Source of the DNA: Lentzea aerocolonigenes
GTDB taxonomy: Bacteria > Actinomycetota > Actinomycetes > Mycobacteriales > Pseudonocardiaceae
Direction: 5' to 3'
Assembly (NCBI RefSeq): GCF_000955955.1
Contig: NZ_JYJG01000045.1
Span: 1 to 64,000 of the forward strand
DNA: 64,000 nt
In this document: positions 23,481-32,076 of the stretch, piece by piece
Position numbering within the stretch: the stretch's first letter is position 1
Layout: every line of letters starts with the position of its first letter
The notes under the pieces: generated by a model
Told to the model about the DNA's origin: nothing
The model's input: the letters and a program-made list of their open reading frames with translations, nothing else
Databases searched by the model: none
Program-made: the position numbers and the translations under genes

Positions 23481-23810
23481 CTACAACCGCACCAGCTTCA
23501 TCCCGGGGCTCTGCACCTCGGGGTTCGCCTCCTCGGCAGGCGTCTCCGCCGGTTCCGGCGACCGCAACGCCCTTCCGGTGGCGAAAATCGACTGCCAGGT
23601 GTCCCAGACGGCGATCAGCGCGGCCGACAGCACGACCGAAACCGCGACGGCGAGCACCCCGTCGTCGTCGAGGCGCACCACGGTGGCCACGACGGCCCAG
23701 ATCTCGACGGCGGTGAAGACGACCGCGAGCAGCACCCGTTCGGTGTGCTTGCGGCGGGCACGCGCCATCTGCTTGCGGGAGTTGGCTTCCGGCAACGGGT
23801 GGCGCTTCAT
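23481..23810 (-). CDS. Small two-helix membrane protein
   Basis: A 109-residue protein of unknown function. ATG at 23810 is preceded by AGGAG at 6 bases, which decides the start. A basic N-terminus (MKRHPLPEANSRKQMARARRKH) precedes two membrane segments (VLLAVVFTAVEIWAVVATVV and VLAVAVSVVLSAALIAVWDT). The C-terminus is acidic and Pro/Glu-rich. I do not recognise the family. It lies downstream of the Crp/Fnr gene on the same strand and may be co-transcribed with it. Confidence 0.65.
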   Translation of the reverse strand: MKRHPLPEANSRKQMARARRKHTERVLLAVVFTAVEIWAVVATVVRLDDDGVLAVAVSVVLSAALIAVWDTWQSIFATGRALRSPEPAETPAEEANPEVQSPGMKLVRL

Positions 23811-23878
23811 GACGGCTCCTGATGTGTCCTCGGCTTCTTGTCCACCAAGGAGAACGCCATCGAGCCGGAACGTTTGCG

Positions 23879-24547
23879 TCAAATGCCGCACAGGGACCGA
23901 AGTGCGTCCTCACGTAGAATTTCGACGCTGGTGCGGCGCGTCTCGATGATCCCCGCCTCCCGCAACGTCTTCAACGCCCGCACCAGAGTCTCGCGCGAGA
24001 TGCCCGCGATCCCTGCGAGTTCGCGCTGGCTGAGCGGCACCGTGGTGATCATGTCACTGGCCCCGCGGTGCGCGAGGTCGAGCAGCACGGCGGCCACCCG
24101 GTGCAACGAGGGCCCGGTCCGGAGGTCCTGCTGATCGCCCGTGGCACGCTGCCGCGACACCACGACGCACAACACCGCCCACACGATCTTCGGGTGTTCC
24201 TCGCAGAGCTTCTTCAAGGCCTGAGCGGAAATCACCATGCCGCTCACGGCGTCCACCGCGGTGACGGTCGAGGTACGGCCCCCGCCGTCGATGGCGGAAA
24301 GCTCACCGATGATCTCACCGGGCCCCCGGACCGCGAGCACGGCTTCCTCGCCGCTGAGGGTGAACCGGCTGACCCGCACCCGACCGTGCGACACGACCAG
24401 CATGTTCCGCGACCTGTCCCCCTGATGGCAGATCACCGATCCGGCCTCGAACGTCACGCGGGTCGCCGCGGCTCGCAGGGCCGCTTGGTCGGTGACGTCG
24501 AGTATCTCCCAGAACGACTGGTCGAGCCCCATACATCCATGATTCAC
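23879..24547 (-). CDS. Crp/Fnr-family transcriptional regulator
   Basis: The 222-residue product has an N-terminal cyclic-nucleotide-binding-like beta barrel (FEAGSVICHQGDRSRNMLVV, GPGEIIGELSAIDGG) and a C-terminal winged helix (PLSQRELAGIAGISRETLVRAL). The phosphate-binding cassette (GELSAIDGGGRTSTV) is Crp-like, so cAMP or a related nucleotide may be the ligand. No Fnr-type cysteine cluster is seen. GTG at 24547 gives the full barrel; ATG at 24532 is an alternative start. It is divergent from the cyclase-like VMAP gene, 341 bases away. Confidence 0.85.
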   Translation of the reverse strand: MNHGCMGLDQSFWEILDVTDQAALRAAATRVTFEAGSVICHQGDRSRNMLVVSHGRVRVSRFTLSGEEAVLAVRGPGEIIGELSAIDGGGRTSTVTAVDAVSGMVISAQALKKLCEEHPKIVWAVLCVVVSRQRATGDQQDLRTGPSLHRVAAVLLDLAHRGASDMITTVPLSQRELAGIAGISRETLVRALKTLREAGIIETRRTSVEILREDALRSLCGI

Positions 24548-24888
24548 GGATCAGGACGGCGGTCATTGCCCCGATCGATCTAATCCACCGGGTTCGAACC
24601 GGTGGTTGTAACGGCCGGCGCCGGCTTCCCGAAGATCCCGGCGGGTCACGCCGGTGGCCCTGCTCGTCCTATCGGCTGAATTCTCCGGCCGGGTGTGCCC
24701 ATCCGCTCGTTGGTACCGAGCGACAGCTGCTGTAGTTACCCCGCGGGGGCGTCTGCGGGGACGAGATGCCGAAGGGTGGAACCAGGCGTTGTGCGTCAAT
24801 CAGCGCACAGCCCGGCCGGTTGGTCTGGTACACGACGAATCGGGTCGCCGGCTGGTGCCGGCGTGACGTCGTGGAGGGAAGGACGGTC
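24548..24888. promoter_or_regulatory. Divergent promoter region of the Crp and VMAP genes
   Basis: This spacer separates the Crp/Fnr-type gene and the three-gene VMAP operon. I see no recognisable gene. CCGGCGCCGGC at 24614-24624 is a short palindrome. No clear TGTGA-N6-TCACA type Crp site is visible. A ribosome binding site (GGAGGGAAGG) precedes the GTG at 24889. Confidence 0.5.
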
Positions 24889-26658
24889 GTGTCGCTCTCA
24901 CCACCGACCGAGCACAGGACGATCGTCGTGGTCGACGTTGCGGAATTCACCCGTGAGGACAGAACGCTCGCGCATCAGCTCGCGGTGCAGGAGGGCCTGT
25001 ACGACGTGCTGAGGGCCGCGCTCGCCGCCGCCGGTGCCGATCCCGGCGGCTGCGTCATCGAGGATCGGGGTGACGGCGCCCTGATCCTGGTTCCGCCCTC
25101 CGTGTCGAAGAGCGAGCTCGCCGACAAACTGCCGGACCGCCTGGCCGCCGAGCTCCGCCGGTACAACGCGACTCACGATCCGGCGGCCCAGTTCAAGCTC
25201 AGGGTGGGGCTGCACGCAGGCGACATCCGCAGGAACGAGCACGGCTGGGTGGGCAACGCGGTGGTGCTGGCCTGCCGCATCCTCGACGCGGAGGAGGCGA
25301 AGGCGGAACTGCGCGGGTCGGGGCAACTGGTCGCGTTCATCGCCAGTGCCTACTTCTACGACGAGGTGATCGCGCAGGACCCGGCCAGCGCACCGGAGTC
25401 GTACCGCCGCATCGACGTCTCCGTGAAGTCGTACGAAGGGCACGCCTGGCTGCGGCTCCACGGCGGCGGCTGGGCGCCGAGTGCCGTGGCCGTACCCGAT
25501 GAGGACCTCCTCGTACGCGACCTGTTCCCCGGCGACGACTTGAAAGTCCTGCAAAGCCTCCTGTCGGGTGTGGAGACCGCACGCCTGCCGATGATCGTCA
25601 GCCGCGCCACGCACTCGGCGATTCCGGTACCCCGCTTTCGCTCCGTCTGGGACGCTTTTCTCCATCTGGCCGATGTCAACGCCGGCCCGGACGGAATTCC
25701 CCCTGCCCTCGAATTTCTGGCGCTGCTCGCCGCGGACCTCGGTGACGACAATGCCGCCGAGCTGGCGGCCTGGGTTGCGCAGAAGATTCACAATCTGCGA
25801 CGCACCGGCGAGCAACGGGAACGCCAGGCGGTCAGAATTCCGCTGCCCGCCGAACCGCGGCTGTACCTGATGATCATGATCGAGCTGGACGCGATCGACG
25901 ACAGCCAGTGTGTTCTTTCCTGGTGGCGTCAAGACGATCCGCTGGAGTGGCCGCCACTCCGCGGCGGGGTGTGCGAGCTGGCCGTGGACGAGCTGGAACA
26001 GCGAATCGACGACGTGATCGTCGAAGCCGAGGGCGCATGGTCCGACCAGGCTATTTCCGTCGCCCTGGAATTCGTCGTGCCCCGCCCGCTCCTGCAAATT
26101 CCGATCATGTCCTGGCGGAAGGAACACCGGTCGGGATACCCGAAACCTCTGGTATACGATTACCCGCTGGCGCTCAGGTCTCTGGAGCGAATGCGGTCCG
26201 CTCATTGGCATCGCCTGTGGCGCATGAGGTGGGACTCCGCTGCCGATGACAACATGTCGTTGCGGCGAATTCACCCGTACGGATCAGGGGAAACCAAGGA
26301 GAATCCGATCGACGCCGTGCTGAGTGAGACCACGTGGGTTGGGTTGGTCATGGACGAGCCACCTTCCGCGCATCCGGATCCGAGCGCCGGACCCGACGCG
26401 CTGACCGCCGCGTTGCGAAGTGGCGTGCCCTTGATCGTCTGGCACCCCCGGGCGACTGCCGAGGACCTGCGTGAGCTGGTGGGCCATCTGCTCAACGGTG
26501 GCGACATCGGCGGGGTGCCCGGCCGTCATCGCGAAGCCCACCTGGCCGCGACCGACCACGACCTCGTCCGGGATCTCGTGGTGCTGCTCGACGACCCGCA
26601 TCGGAAAATCGTTCCAGGCGGATCTCTTTCGCCGACGTCGAGTGGGGGCGCGAAATGA
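24889..26658 (+). CDS. VMAP protein: cyclase-like domain plus VMAP-C
   Basis: A 589-residue protein, first of three coupled genes. Residues 10-190 resemble class III nucleotide cyclases: VVVDVAEFT with metal Asp D16, EDRGDGALIL with D62, and RVGLHAGDI. In the VNxAAR-like stretch the Asn is Val (V126) and the Arg is kept (R130), so activity is uncertain. Residues from about 320 to the end match the C-terminal domain of vWA-MoxR-associated proteins (LPLPA-type strand, W-rich VLSWWRQDDPLEWPP, SLERMRSAHWHRLWRMRW, and the final ALRSGVPLIVWHPRATAEDL). Such proteins form a conflict/defence-type trio with MoxR and vWA proteins. Its stop overlaps the next start (ATGA). The start GTG follows GGAGGGAAGG. 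Confidence 0.75.
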   Translation: MSLSPPTEHRTIVVVDVAEFTREDRTLAHQLAVQEGLYDVLRAALAAAGADPGGCVIEDRGDGALILVPPSVSKSELADKLPDRLAAELRRYNATHDPAAQFKLRVGLHAGDIRRNEHGWVGNAVVLACRILDAEEAKAELRGSGQLVAFIASAYFYDEVIAQDPASAPESYRRIDVSVKSYEGHAWLRLHGGGWAPSAVAVPDEDLLVRDLFPGDDLKVLQSLLSGVETARLPMIVSRATHSAIPVPRFRSVWDAFLHLADVNAGPDGIPPALEFLALLAADLGDDNAAELAAWVAQKIHNLRRTGEQRERQAVRIPLPAEPRLYLMIMIELDAIDDSQCVLSWWRQDDPLEWPPLRGGVCELAVDELEQRIDDVIVEAEGAWSDQAISVALEFVVPRPLLQIPIMSWRKEHRSGYPKPLVYDYPLALRSLERMRSAHWHRLWRMRWDSAADDNMSLRRIHPYGSGETKENPIDAVLSETTWVGLVMDEPPSAHPDPSAGPDALTAALRSGVPLIVWHPRATAEDLRELVGHLLNGGDIGGVPGRHREAHLAATDHDLVRDLVVLLDDPHRKIVPGGSLSPTSSGGAK

Positions 26659-27731
26659 GCGTGCACGAACACCGAACAGACGGCCAGCGCGTTGGCATCG
26701 ATGCACCTGACTGGTGGATTTACCGCGGCACTGGGCGCGAAATCCACGACATCGACCTCGCCGAGATACTTCCGCCGCCACCGCCGTGGCGCGATTTCGA
26801 CGGCGGCCCGCTTCCGGAGAAGGATGTTCCGCCGGACGACGACGGTGAGGCCGATCGCAGGTTGGGACCGGAAATACACCTGGCCGAATCCGATGTCGAC
26901 GCGCACGAGCTGGACATGGTCAACGCGGCATTGTACCTGCGCAGGCCGCTTTTGCTGACCGGAAAGCCCGGCGTCGGGAAGTCGAGTCTGGCCTGGCGGA
27001 TTGCCAGAGAACTGCGGCTCGGACGAGTGCTCAGGTGGTCGATCACCAGTCGTACCACGCTGAATTCTGGTCTGTTCGATTATGACGCGATTGGCAGGGT
27101 TCAGGCCGCCGCTGCCGGTCAGGCCCGATCAGGTGGCGCCGAAGAAGCATCCATCGGCGAATTCGTCAGACTCGGCCCGCTGGGTACGGCGTTCTTGCCC
27201 AGCAGACTTCCGCGAGTTGTTCTGATCGACGAGCTGGACAAGTCCGAATCGGATCTCCCGAACGATCTGCTGAGCATTTTCGAGGACGGCGAGTTCGTCA
27301 TCCCGGAACTGGCTCGCGTGCGCAACCAGACGCGCGAGGTCACCGTCCACACCAACGATCCCAACGGCACGGCGACCGTCGTGGACGGCAGGGTCGGCTG
27401 TCGCGCGTTCCCGGTCGTCGTCATGACGAGCAACGGAGAGCGCGAGTTCCCGCCCGCGTTCCTGCGCCGGGTCCTGCAACTCGAGATCAAGGACCCGACG
27501 GTGGAGCAGTTGGCCGCCATGGTGGCCAACCACCTGTTGGACACCAAGGGCGAGCACCGCGAACGGCTGGTGCGCGAGTTCATCGAGAAGAGCCGCGCGG
27601 AGGGTGGGCTGCCAGCCGATCGCCTGCTGGACGCCGTTTTCCTCGCCACCTCGGGCGCGTACCAGCCGGACGACGTGTCGTGGCAGCGGCTGCTGAACGC
27701 CATCTGGCGCAGACTGACGACGGGGCAGTGA
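26655..27731 (+). CDS. MoxR-type AAA+ ATPase
   Basis: A 358-residue AAA+ ATPase. Walker A is GKPGVGKSSLAW (around residue 105), Walker B is VVLIDELDKSE, and a sensor region reads VVVMTSNGEREFPPAFLRRV with the arginine-finger-type RR. The N-terminal 80 residues are acidic and proline-rich. MoxR proteins remodel partner proteins, usually with a vWA partner. Start overlaps the VMAP stop by 4 nt, and one base separates its stop from the vWA gene, so the three are translated as a unit. Confidence 0.88.
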   Translation: MSVHEHRTDGQRVGIDAPDWWIYRGTGREIHDIDLAEILPPPPPWRDFDGGPLPEKDVPPDDDGEADRRLGPEIHLAESDVDAHELDMVNAALYLRRPLLLTGKPGVGKSSLAWRIARELRLGRVLRWSITSRTTLNSGLFDYDAIGRVQAAAAGQARSGGAEEASIGEFVRLGPLGTAFLPSRLPRVVLIDELDKSESDLPNDLLSIFEDGEFVIPELARVRNQTREVTVHTNDPNGTATVVDGRVGCRAFPVVVMTSNGEREFPPAFLRRVLQLEIKDPTVEQLAAMVANHLLDTKGEHRERLVREFIEKSRAEGGLPADRLLDAVFLATSGAYQPDDVSWQRLLNAIWRRLTTGQ

Positions 27732-27732
27732 C

Positions 27733-30700
27733 GTGGACGGCCTCGAGGGCTTGGACTGGCCCGAAGTAGCGGACGTGCTGTGGCTGGCCGCCGCGATGCG
27801 CGGCGGGACGACGGAGAGCCGCGACCAAGGCGATCCGGATCCGCCCGGCCCCGTGCTGCCAGAAGCCGTGAAGCCGGTACCCGCCGAGGCCGTGGATGAC
27901 GAGGCGCCTGTTCCCGACGCGCCGGTTTCGCATGAACCAGAACCCTTCCCCGCGGCGGCACCGGACGAAGTCGCCAGGACACCGCTTCCACGCCCGCCGA
28001 GCCTCGACGAGAACGGCCACCGGGATCTGCCACCGGCCGCCGCCGTGGTGCCCGGACTGGCCGAGACGCTGGAGTGCTTCAGGGCGTTGCGGCCGCTGAA
28101 GCGCGAGATCGCCTCTTTCCGGGACGGCGCAACGGTTCTGGACGAGGTCGCGACCGCGGAGCAGGTTGCGCGAACCGGCAGCTGGTGGCCGATCACCCGT
28201 TCGAGTCCGGAGCGTTGGCTCGATCTGACCGTCGTTTTGGACGACAGTCCCTCAATGTCGCTGTGGCGGCCGAAAGTCGTCGCATTCATGGAGATGCTCA
28301 CGCGACTGGGGGCCTTCCGCACGATCCAGTTCCGCTTGGTCGACGTCGTCCGCAACGAGGACGGCACGGAGGTTCCGGTTTTGCGCGGTGGTACGCCTGG
28401 CGCGCCCGCGCGTGACCCTGCCGAGGTGCTCGACGTCTCCGGACGCCGAGTCGTGCTGCTCGTGACCGACGGGGTCGGAGGCGTCTGGAAGCCGGGCCTG
28501 CTGAACCCGATGCTGGCTCGCTGGGCGCGGTCCATGCCGGTGAGCGTGCTGCACATGTTGCCCCAATGGCTCTGGGGCCGCGGCGCGGTACCGCTGCACC
28601 GGGCGAACCTCAGCGTGCCGGCCGCGTTGCGTCCCAACAGCCGCTGGACGTTCGACCTGCCCGATGCCTGGCTCGACGACGATCCGGCTGCGGCGCTGCG
28701 CGACGATGCCGTACCGGTGCCGGTGATCGAATTGCAACCTCGGTACCTGAGGTGGTGGGCGCGGCTGATCACGGCGGGGCACCGCCGCCCGGCCGGCGGC
28801 ACGGTGCTGCTGGTCACCCGCGAAACACGAGCCGTGCCGGATGACGACGTATCGGCAAAAGAGCACGTCGGCCGGTTCAGAAGCCTTGCCTCGCCGCCCG
28901 CTCTGCGTCTCGCGACGTTGCTCGCCGCGGTCCCGGCCAACCTCGAAGTCGTGAAACTCATTAGCCGGCGATTCGTCCCGGAGGCAGGACCGGAGCACGT
29001 CTCAGAATTGCTTATGAGCGGTCTGCTGGACTATTCTTCGGCTCCCAAAGACGACAAGTCCACCTGGGACTCCAGCACCTTTGTCTTTCCCGAGAAAGTA
29101 CGTGAGCTGCTGCTCAACGGCGCTCGCCGGTCCGAGACCGCGGGCGTCGTGCGAACGGCTGCGGCCGAATTCGGGGAGCACATTCCGGCACTCGGGCGTC
29201 TCATGGAAGCGATAGCGGACCCGGACAACACGCCGGACCCGGTGCCCTCTAGTTCCAACGCTGCCGAAGTCGGGCTGCAGCGTGCGGTGATGGGGGCGTT
29301 GTCAGGGCCTTACCTGTCGCGCGCGGATCGGCTGAGGAATGCGGTGGCACGCGACGTCGTGCCATCTTCTGAATCAATAAAGTCAACAAGGATGGCGAGC
29401 AAGGACATGCCCGATACGGCCGAGCGCCCCAGCAAGTCGACGGTATCCGATCCACAGGCGCATTCCGTATCGGCCGCGGTGTATTCCGCCGGGTCGCGCG
29501 ATGTCGGCCTTCCTGAGACGAGCGGTATGACGGTTCATCCCGCATTGAGTTCGCGAACGTTTCACGAACGAAGGTCGGATGATCCGCCGATCGTCTGGGG
29601 AAATGTGCCGCCGCGAAACCCGAACTTCACCGGGCGCGTGGAACTGCTGGAGCAGCTCGGCAAACGTCTGACCGCAGGAGGCGCCACCGCGGTTCTCCCG
29701 TCCGCGCTGCACGGCATGGGCGGTATCGGCAAGACCCAGATGGCGACCGAGTACATCTACCGCCATCTGCAGGACTACGACCTCATCTGGTGGATCGAGG
29801 CGGCCCGCCCGACCCAGATCCGCGCCGGCCTCACCGAACTGGCGCGTCAGCTCGGGCTGCCCGGTGCCTCCGACGCGAACACCGCCGTGCCCGCCGTGCG
29901 CGAGGCGCTGCGCGTCGGCCGTCCGTTCCGCCGCTGGCTGCTCGTCTTCGACGCGGCCGAGAGCCCGGAGGAAGTGCGCCCGTTCTTCCCGGCCAACGGT
30001 CCCGGCGAAGTGCTGATCACCTCCCGCAACCCGGACTGGGCCGGCGTGGCCCGTCCGCTGGAGCTCGCGGTGTTCGACCGCTCGGAGAGCATCGAGCTGC
30101 TCGGCAAACGCGGCCCGGAGATCGACGAGGGCGACGCGAACGTGCTGGCGGAGAAGCTGGGCGACCTCCCCCTCGCCATCGAGCAGGCGGCGGCCTGGCG
30201 CGCCGTCACCGGCATGCCGGTGAGCGAGTACCTGCGGCTGTTCGACGAGTCCGTCGCGGAAATCCTCGACACGTCCGCCCCGACTGACTACGACCTCTCG
30301 GTCGCCGCCGCCTGGAACGTGTCGTTCGACGAGCTGAAGACGAGAAACCCGGCGGCACACCAGATTCTGCACATCTGCGCCTTCTTCTCGCCGGAACCGA
30401 TCTCGCGCGACCTGTTCACCGGGGTCAGCCGGGTGTCGATCTCCCCGGAGCTGGACGCCGCCCTGCGCGACCCGATCAAGCTCGCGAGGGCCATCCGCGA
30501 CATCAACCGCTACGGGCTCGCGAAGATCGACCACGGCAACAACACCTTGCAGCTGCACCGGTTGGTCCAGTTGGTGCTGCGCAACCGGACCATGGCGCCG
30601 CAGGTGCACGCGCAGATGATGCACGGCGCGCACCAGCTACTCGCCAGTCTCGACCCCAACGACCCCGAGTCGAGCCGGCACTGGCCGCGCTACCGCGAGC

Positions 30701-32070
30701 TGCTGCCGCACGCCTACGCGTCCGACATCGTCGACTGCGACGACAGCTGGCCACGGCAGCTCATCATCAACCTGATGCGCTTCCTCTCCGCCTGGGGCGA
30801 CCACGAGGAGGCCGCGCGCGTCGCCGAGCGCGCGAGCGAGAAGTTCGAGCGCAAGCTGGGACCCACTCATCCGCAGACGCTGGAAGTGGCCTCACGGCTC
30901 GGTTTCTACCTGTGGGGCGTGGGGCGGTACGAGGAAGCCTCGCGGGTCAACCAGCTCACCCTGCAGCGCCAGATCGAAGTGTCCGGAGAGGACAGTGAAG
31001 AGGCACTCGCACTGCAGACCAACATCGTGATCGACTACCGGGCGCAGGGCGACTTCGCGTCCGCCGCGAAACTGAGCGAGGAGATCTACCACAAGTCCAA
31101 GCGGCTGTTCGGCGAGGACGATCCCGAGGCTCTCAACGCGGCGTACCAGCACGGCATCAGCCTCCGGCTGTCCGGTGAGTACCTGGCGGCGGCCGAGCTC
31201 GACCTCGACACCGCCGACCGCAGGAGCAAGGTGCTGGGCCCCGACCACCAGAGGACGCTCAGCAGCTACGCCTCGGAGATCGTCGACCGGCGCGAGGCGG
31301 GTGACTACCTGCGGGCGCGGATCGACCAGGAGAAGTTCACCGAGGTGTTCCGGGCGCGGTTCCCCGCGGACCACCCGGAGCAGGCGACTTTCTCGTTCCT
31401 CCTGTCGGTGGCGAGGCGCAAGGACGGCGACCACGCACGGGCGCTGGAGCTGTCCACGCCGGCGCTCGCCCAGTTCAGCCTCCTCTACGGACCCGACCAC
31501 GAGACCAGAATGGCGTGTGCCCTGGCGCATTCGATCGACCTTCGCCACTCGGGAGACCTGGCCGGGGCGAAGAAGCTGGGCGAGGACACGTTCGAGCGGT
31601 ACCGGCGTGGTCTCGGGGAAGCCCATCCCCACGCCATCGCGGCGACGGTCGACCTGGCGGTGACGATGCGGCTCAAGGGAGAGACGGCGGAGGCGAGGGT
31701 GCTCGACGAACGGGCGCTGGAACTCTTCCGCAGTGGTCTCGGTCCGAACCACCCCTACGCGATCGTCGCCACGGTCAACCTGGCGAGCGACCTAGCGGCT
31801 CTGGGCGAGACCGAGCGCGCGATCGCGCTGGGCCAGGACGCCGTGGAGCGCGGCGGGCGAGTGCTCGGCGCCAACCATCCCACCGTGCTCGCCGCGGCGC
31901 TCAACCTCGGCCACGACCTGCGGGCGGCAGGCCGGGAGGAGGAAGCCGCGCCCTACCGCGATCCTGTGGTGGACCGGTACCGCAAGGTGCTGGGCGAGGC
32001 GCACCCCGGAACCATCGCGGCGGCCAAGGGGATGCGGGCCAACTGCGACATCGACCCGTTGCTGATGTAG
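27733..32070 (+). CDS. vWA (SAV_2336-type)-NB-ARC-TPR protein of FxSxx-COOH type
   Basis: A 1445-residue multidomain protein. Residues 1-30 are hydrophobic/helical (LDWPEVADVLWLAAAMRG), followed by a Pro/Glu-rich linker to about 100. Residues 100-350 form the SAV_2336-type vWA domain, with a MIDAS-like DDSPSMS around residue 170. A Ser/Thr-rich linker leads to an NB-ARC-like STAND NTPase with Walker A GMGGIGKTQMA (about 662-675) and the GLPL-like DLPLAIEQAAAWR. From about residue 1000, tetratricopeptide repeats run to the end. This order matches the TPR protein associated with FxSxx-COOH peptides. MoxR probably remodels the vWA part. NTPase-TPR pieces act as sensors or scaffolds in such systems. 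A partner FxsA-like gene lies in the convergent operon. Confidence 0.8.
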   Translation: MDGLEGLDWPEVADVLWLAAAMRGGTTESRDQGDPDPPGPVLPEAVKPVPAEAVDDEAPVPDAPVSHEPEPFPAAAPDEVARTPLPRPPSLDENGHRDLPPAAAVVPGLAETLECFRALRPLKREIASFRDGATVLDEVATAEQVARTGSWWPITRSSPERWLDLTVVLDDSPSMSLWRPKVVAFMEMLTRLGAFRTIQFRLVDVVRNEDGTEVPVLRGGTPGAPARDPAEVLDVSGRRVVLLVTDGVGGVWKPGLLNPMLARWARSMPVSVLHMLPQWLWGRGAVPLHRANLSVPAALRPNSRWTFDLPDAWLDDDPAAALRDDAVPVPVIELQPRYLRWWARLITAGHRRPAGGTVLLVTRETRAVPDDDVSAKEHVGRFRSLASPPALRLATLLAAVPANLEVVKLISRRFVPEAGPEHVSELLMSGLLDYSSAPKDDKSTWDSSTFVFPEKVRELLLNGARRSETAGVVRTAAAEFGEHIPALGRLMEAIADPDNTPDPVPSSSNAAEVGLQRAVMGALSGPYLSRADRLRNAVARDVVPSSESIKSTRMASKDMPDTAERPSKSTVSDPQAHSVSAAVYSAGSRDVGLPETSGMTVHPALSSRTFHERRSDDPPIVWGNVPPRNPNFTGRVELLEQLGKRLTAGGATAVLPSALHGMGGIGKTQMATEYIYRHLQDYDLIWWIEAARPTQIRAGLTELARQLGLPGASDANTAVPAVREALRVGRPFRRWLLVFDAAESPEEVRPFFPANGPGEVLITSRNPDWAGVARPLELAVFDRSESIELLGKRGPEIDEGDANVLAEKLGDLPLAIEQAAAWRAVTGMPVSEYLRLFDESVAEILDTSAPTDYDLSVAAAWNVSFDELKTRNPAAHQILHICAFFSPEPISRDLFTGVSRVSISPELDAALRDPIKLARAIRDINRYGLAKIDHGNNTLQLHRLVQLVLRNRTMAPQVHAQMMHGAHQLLASLDPNDPESSRHWPRYRELLPHAYASDIVDCDDSWPRQLIINLMRFLSAWGDHEEAARVAERASEKFERKLGPTHPQTLEVASRLGFYLWGVGRYEEASRVNQLTLQRQIEVSGEDSEEALALQTNIVIDYRAQGDFASAAKLSEEIYHKSKRLFGEDDPEALNAAYQHGISLRLSGEYLAAAELDLDTADRRSKVLGPDHQRTLSSYASEIVDRREAGDYLRARIDQEKFTEVFRARFPADHPEQATFSFLLSVARRKDGDHARALELSTPALAQFSLLYGPDHETRMACALAHSIDLRHSGDLAGAKKLGEDTFERYRRGLGEAHPHAIAATVDLAVTMRLKGETAEARVLDERALELFRSGLGPNHPYAIVATVNLASDLAALGETERAIALGQDAVERGGRVLGANHPTVLAAALNLGHDLRAAGREEEAAPYRDPVVDRYRKVLGEAHPGTIAAAKGMRANCDIDPLLM

Positions 32071-32076
32071 GAGGAC

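Noticed and set aside
27129..28961. 610-residue minus-strand frame
   Set aside because: Antisense to the MoxR and vWA genes; Ser/Arg-rich without a family pattern.
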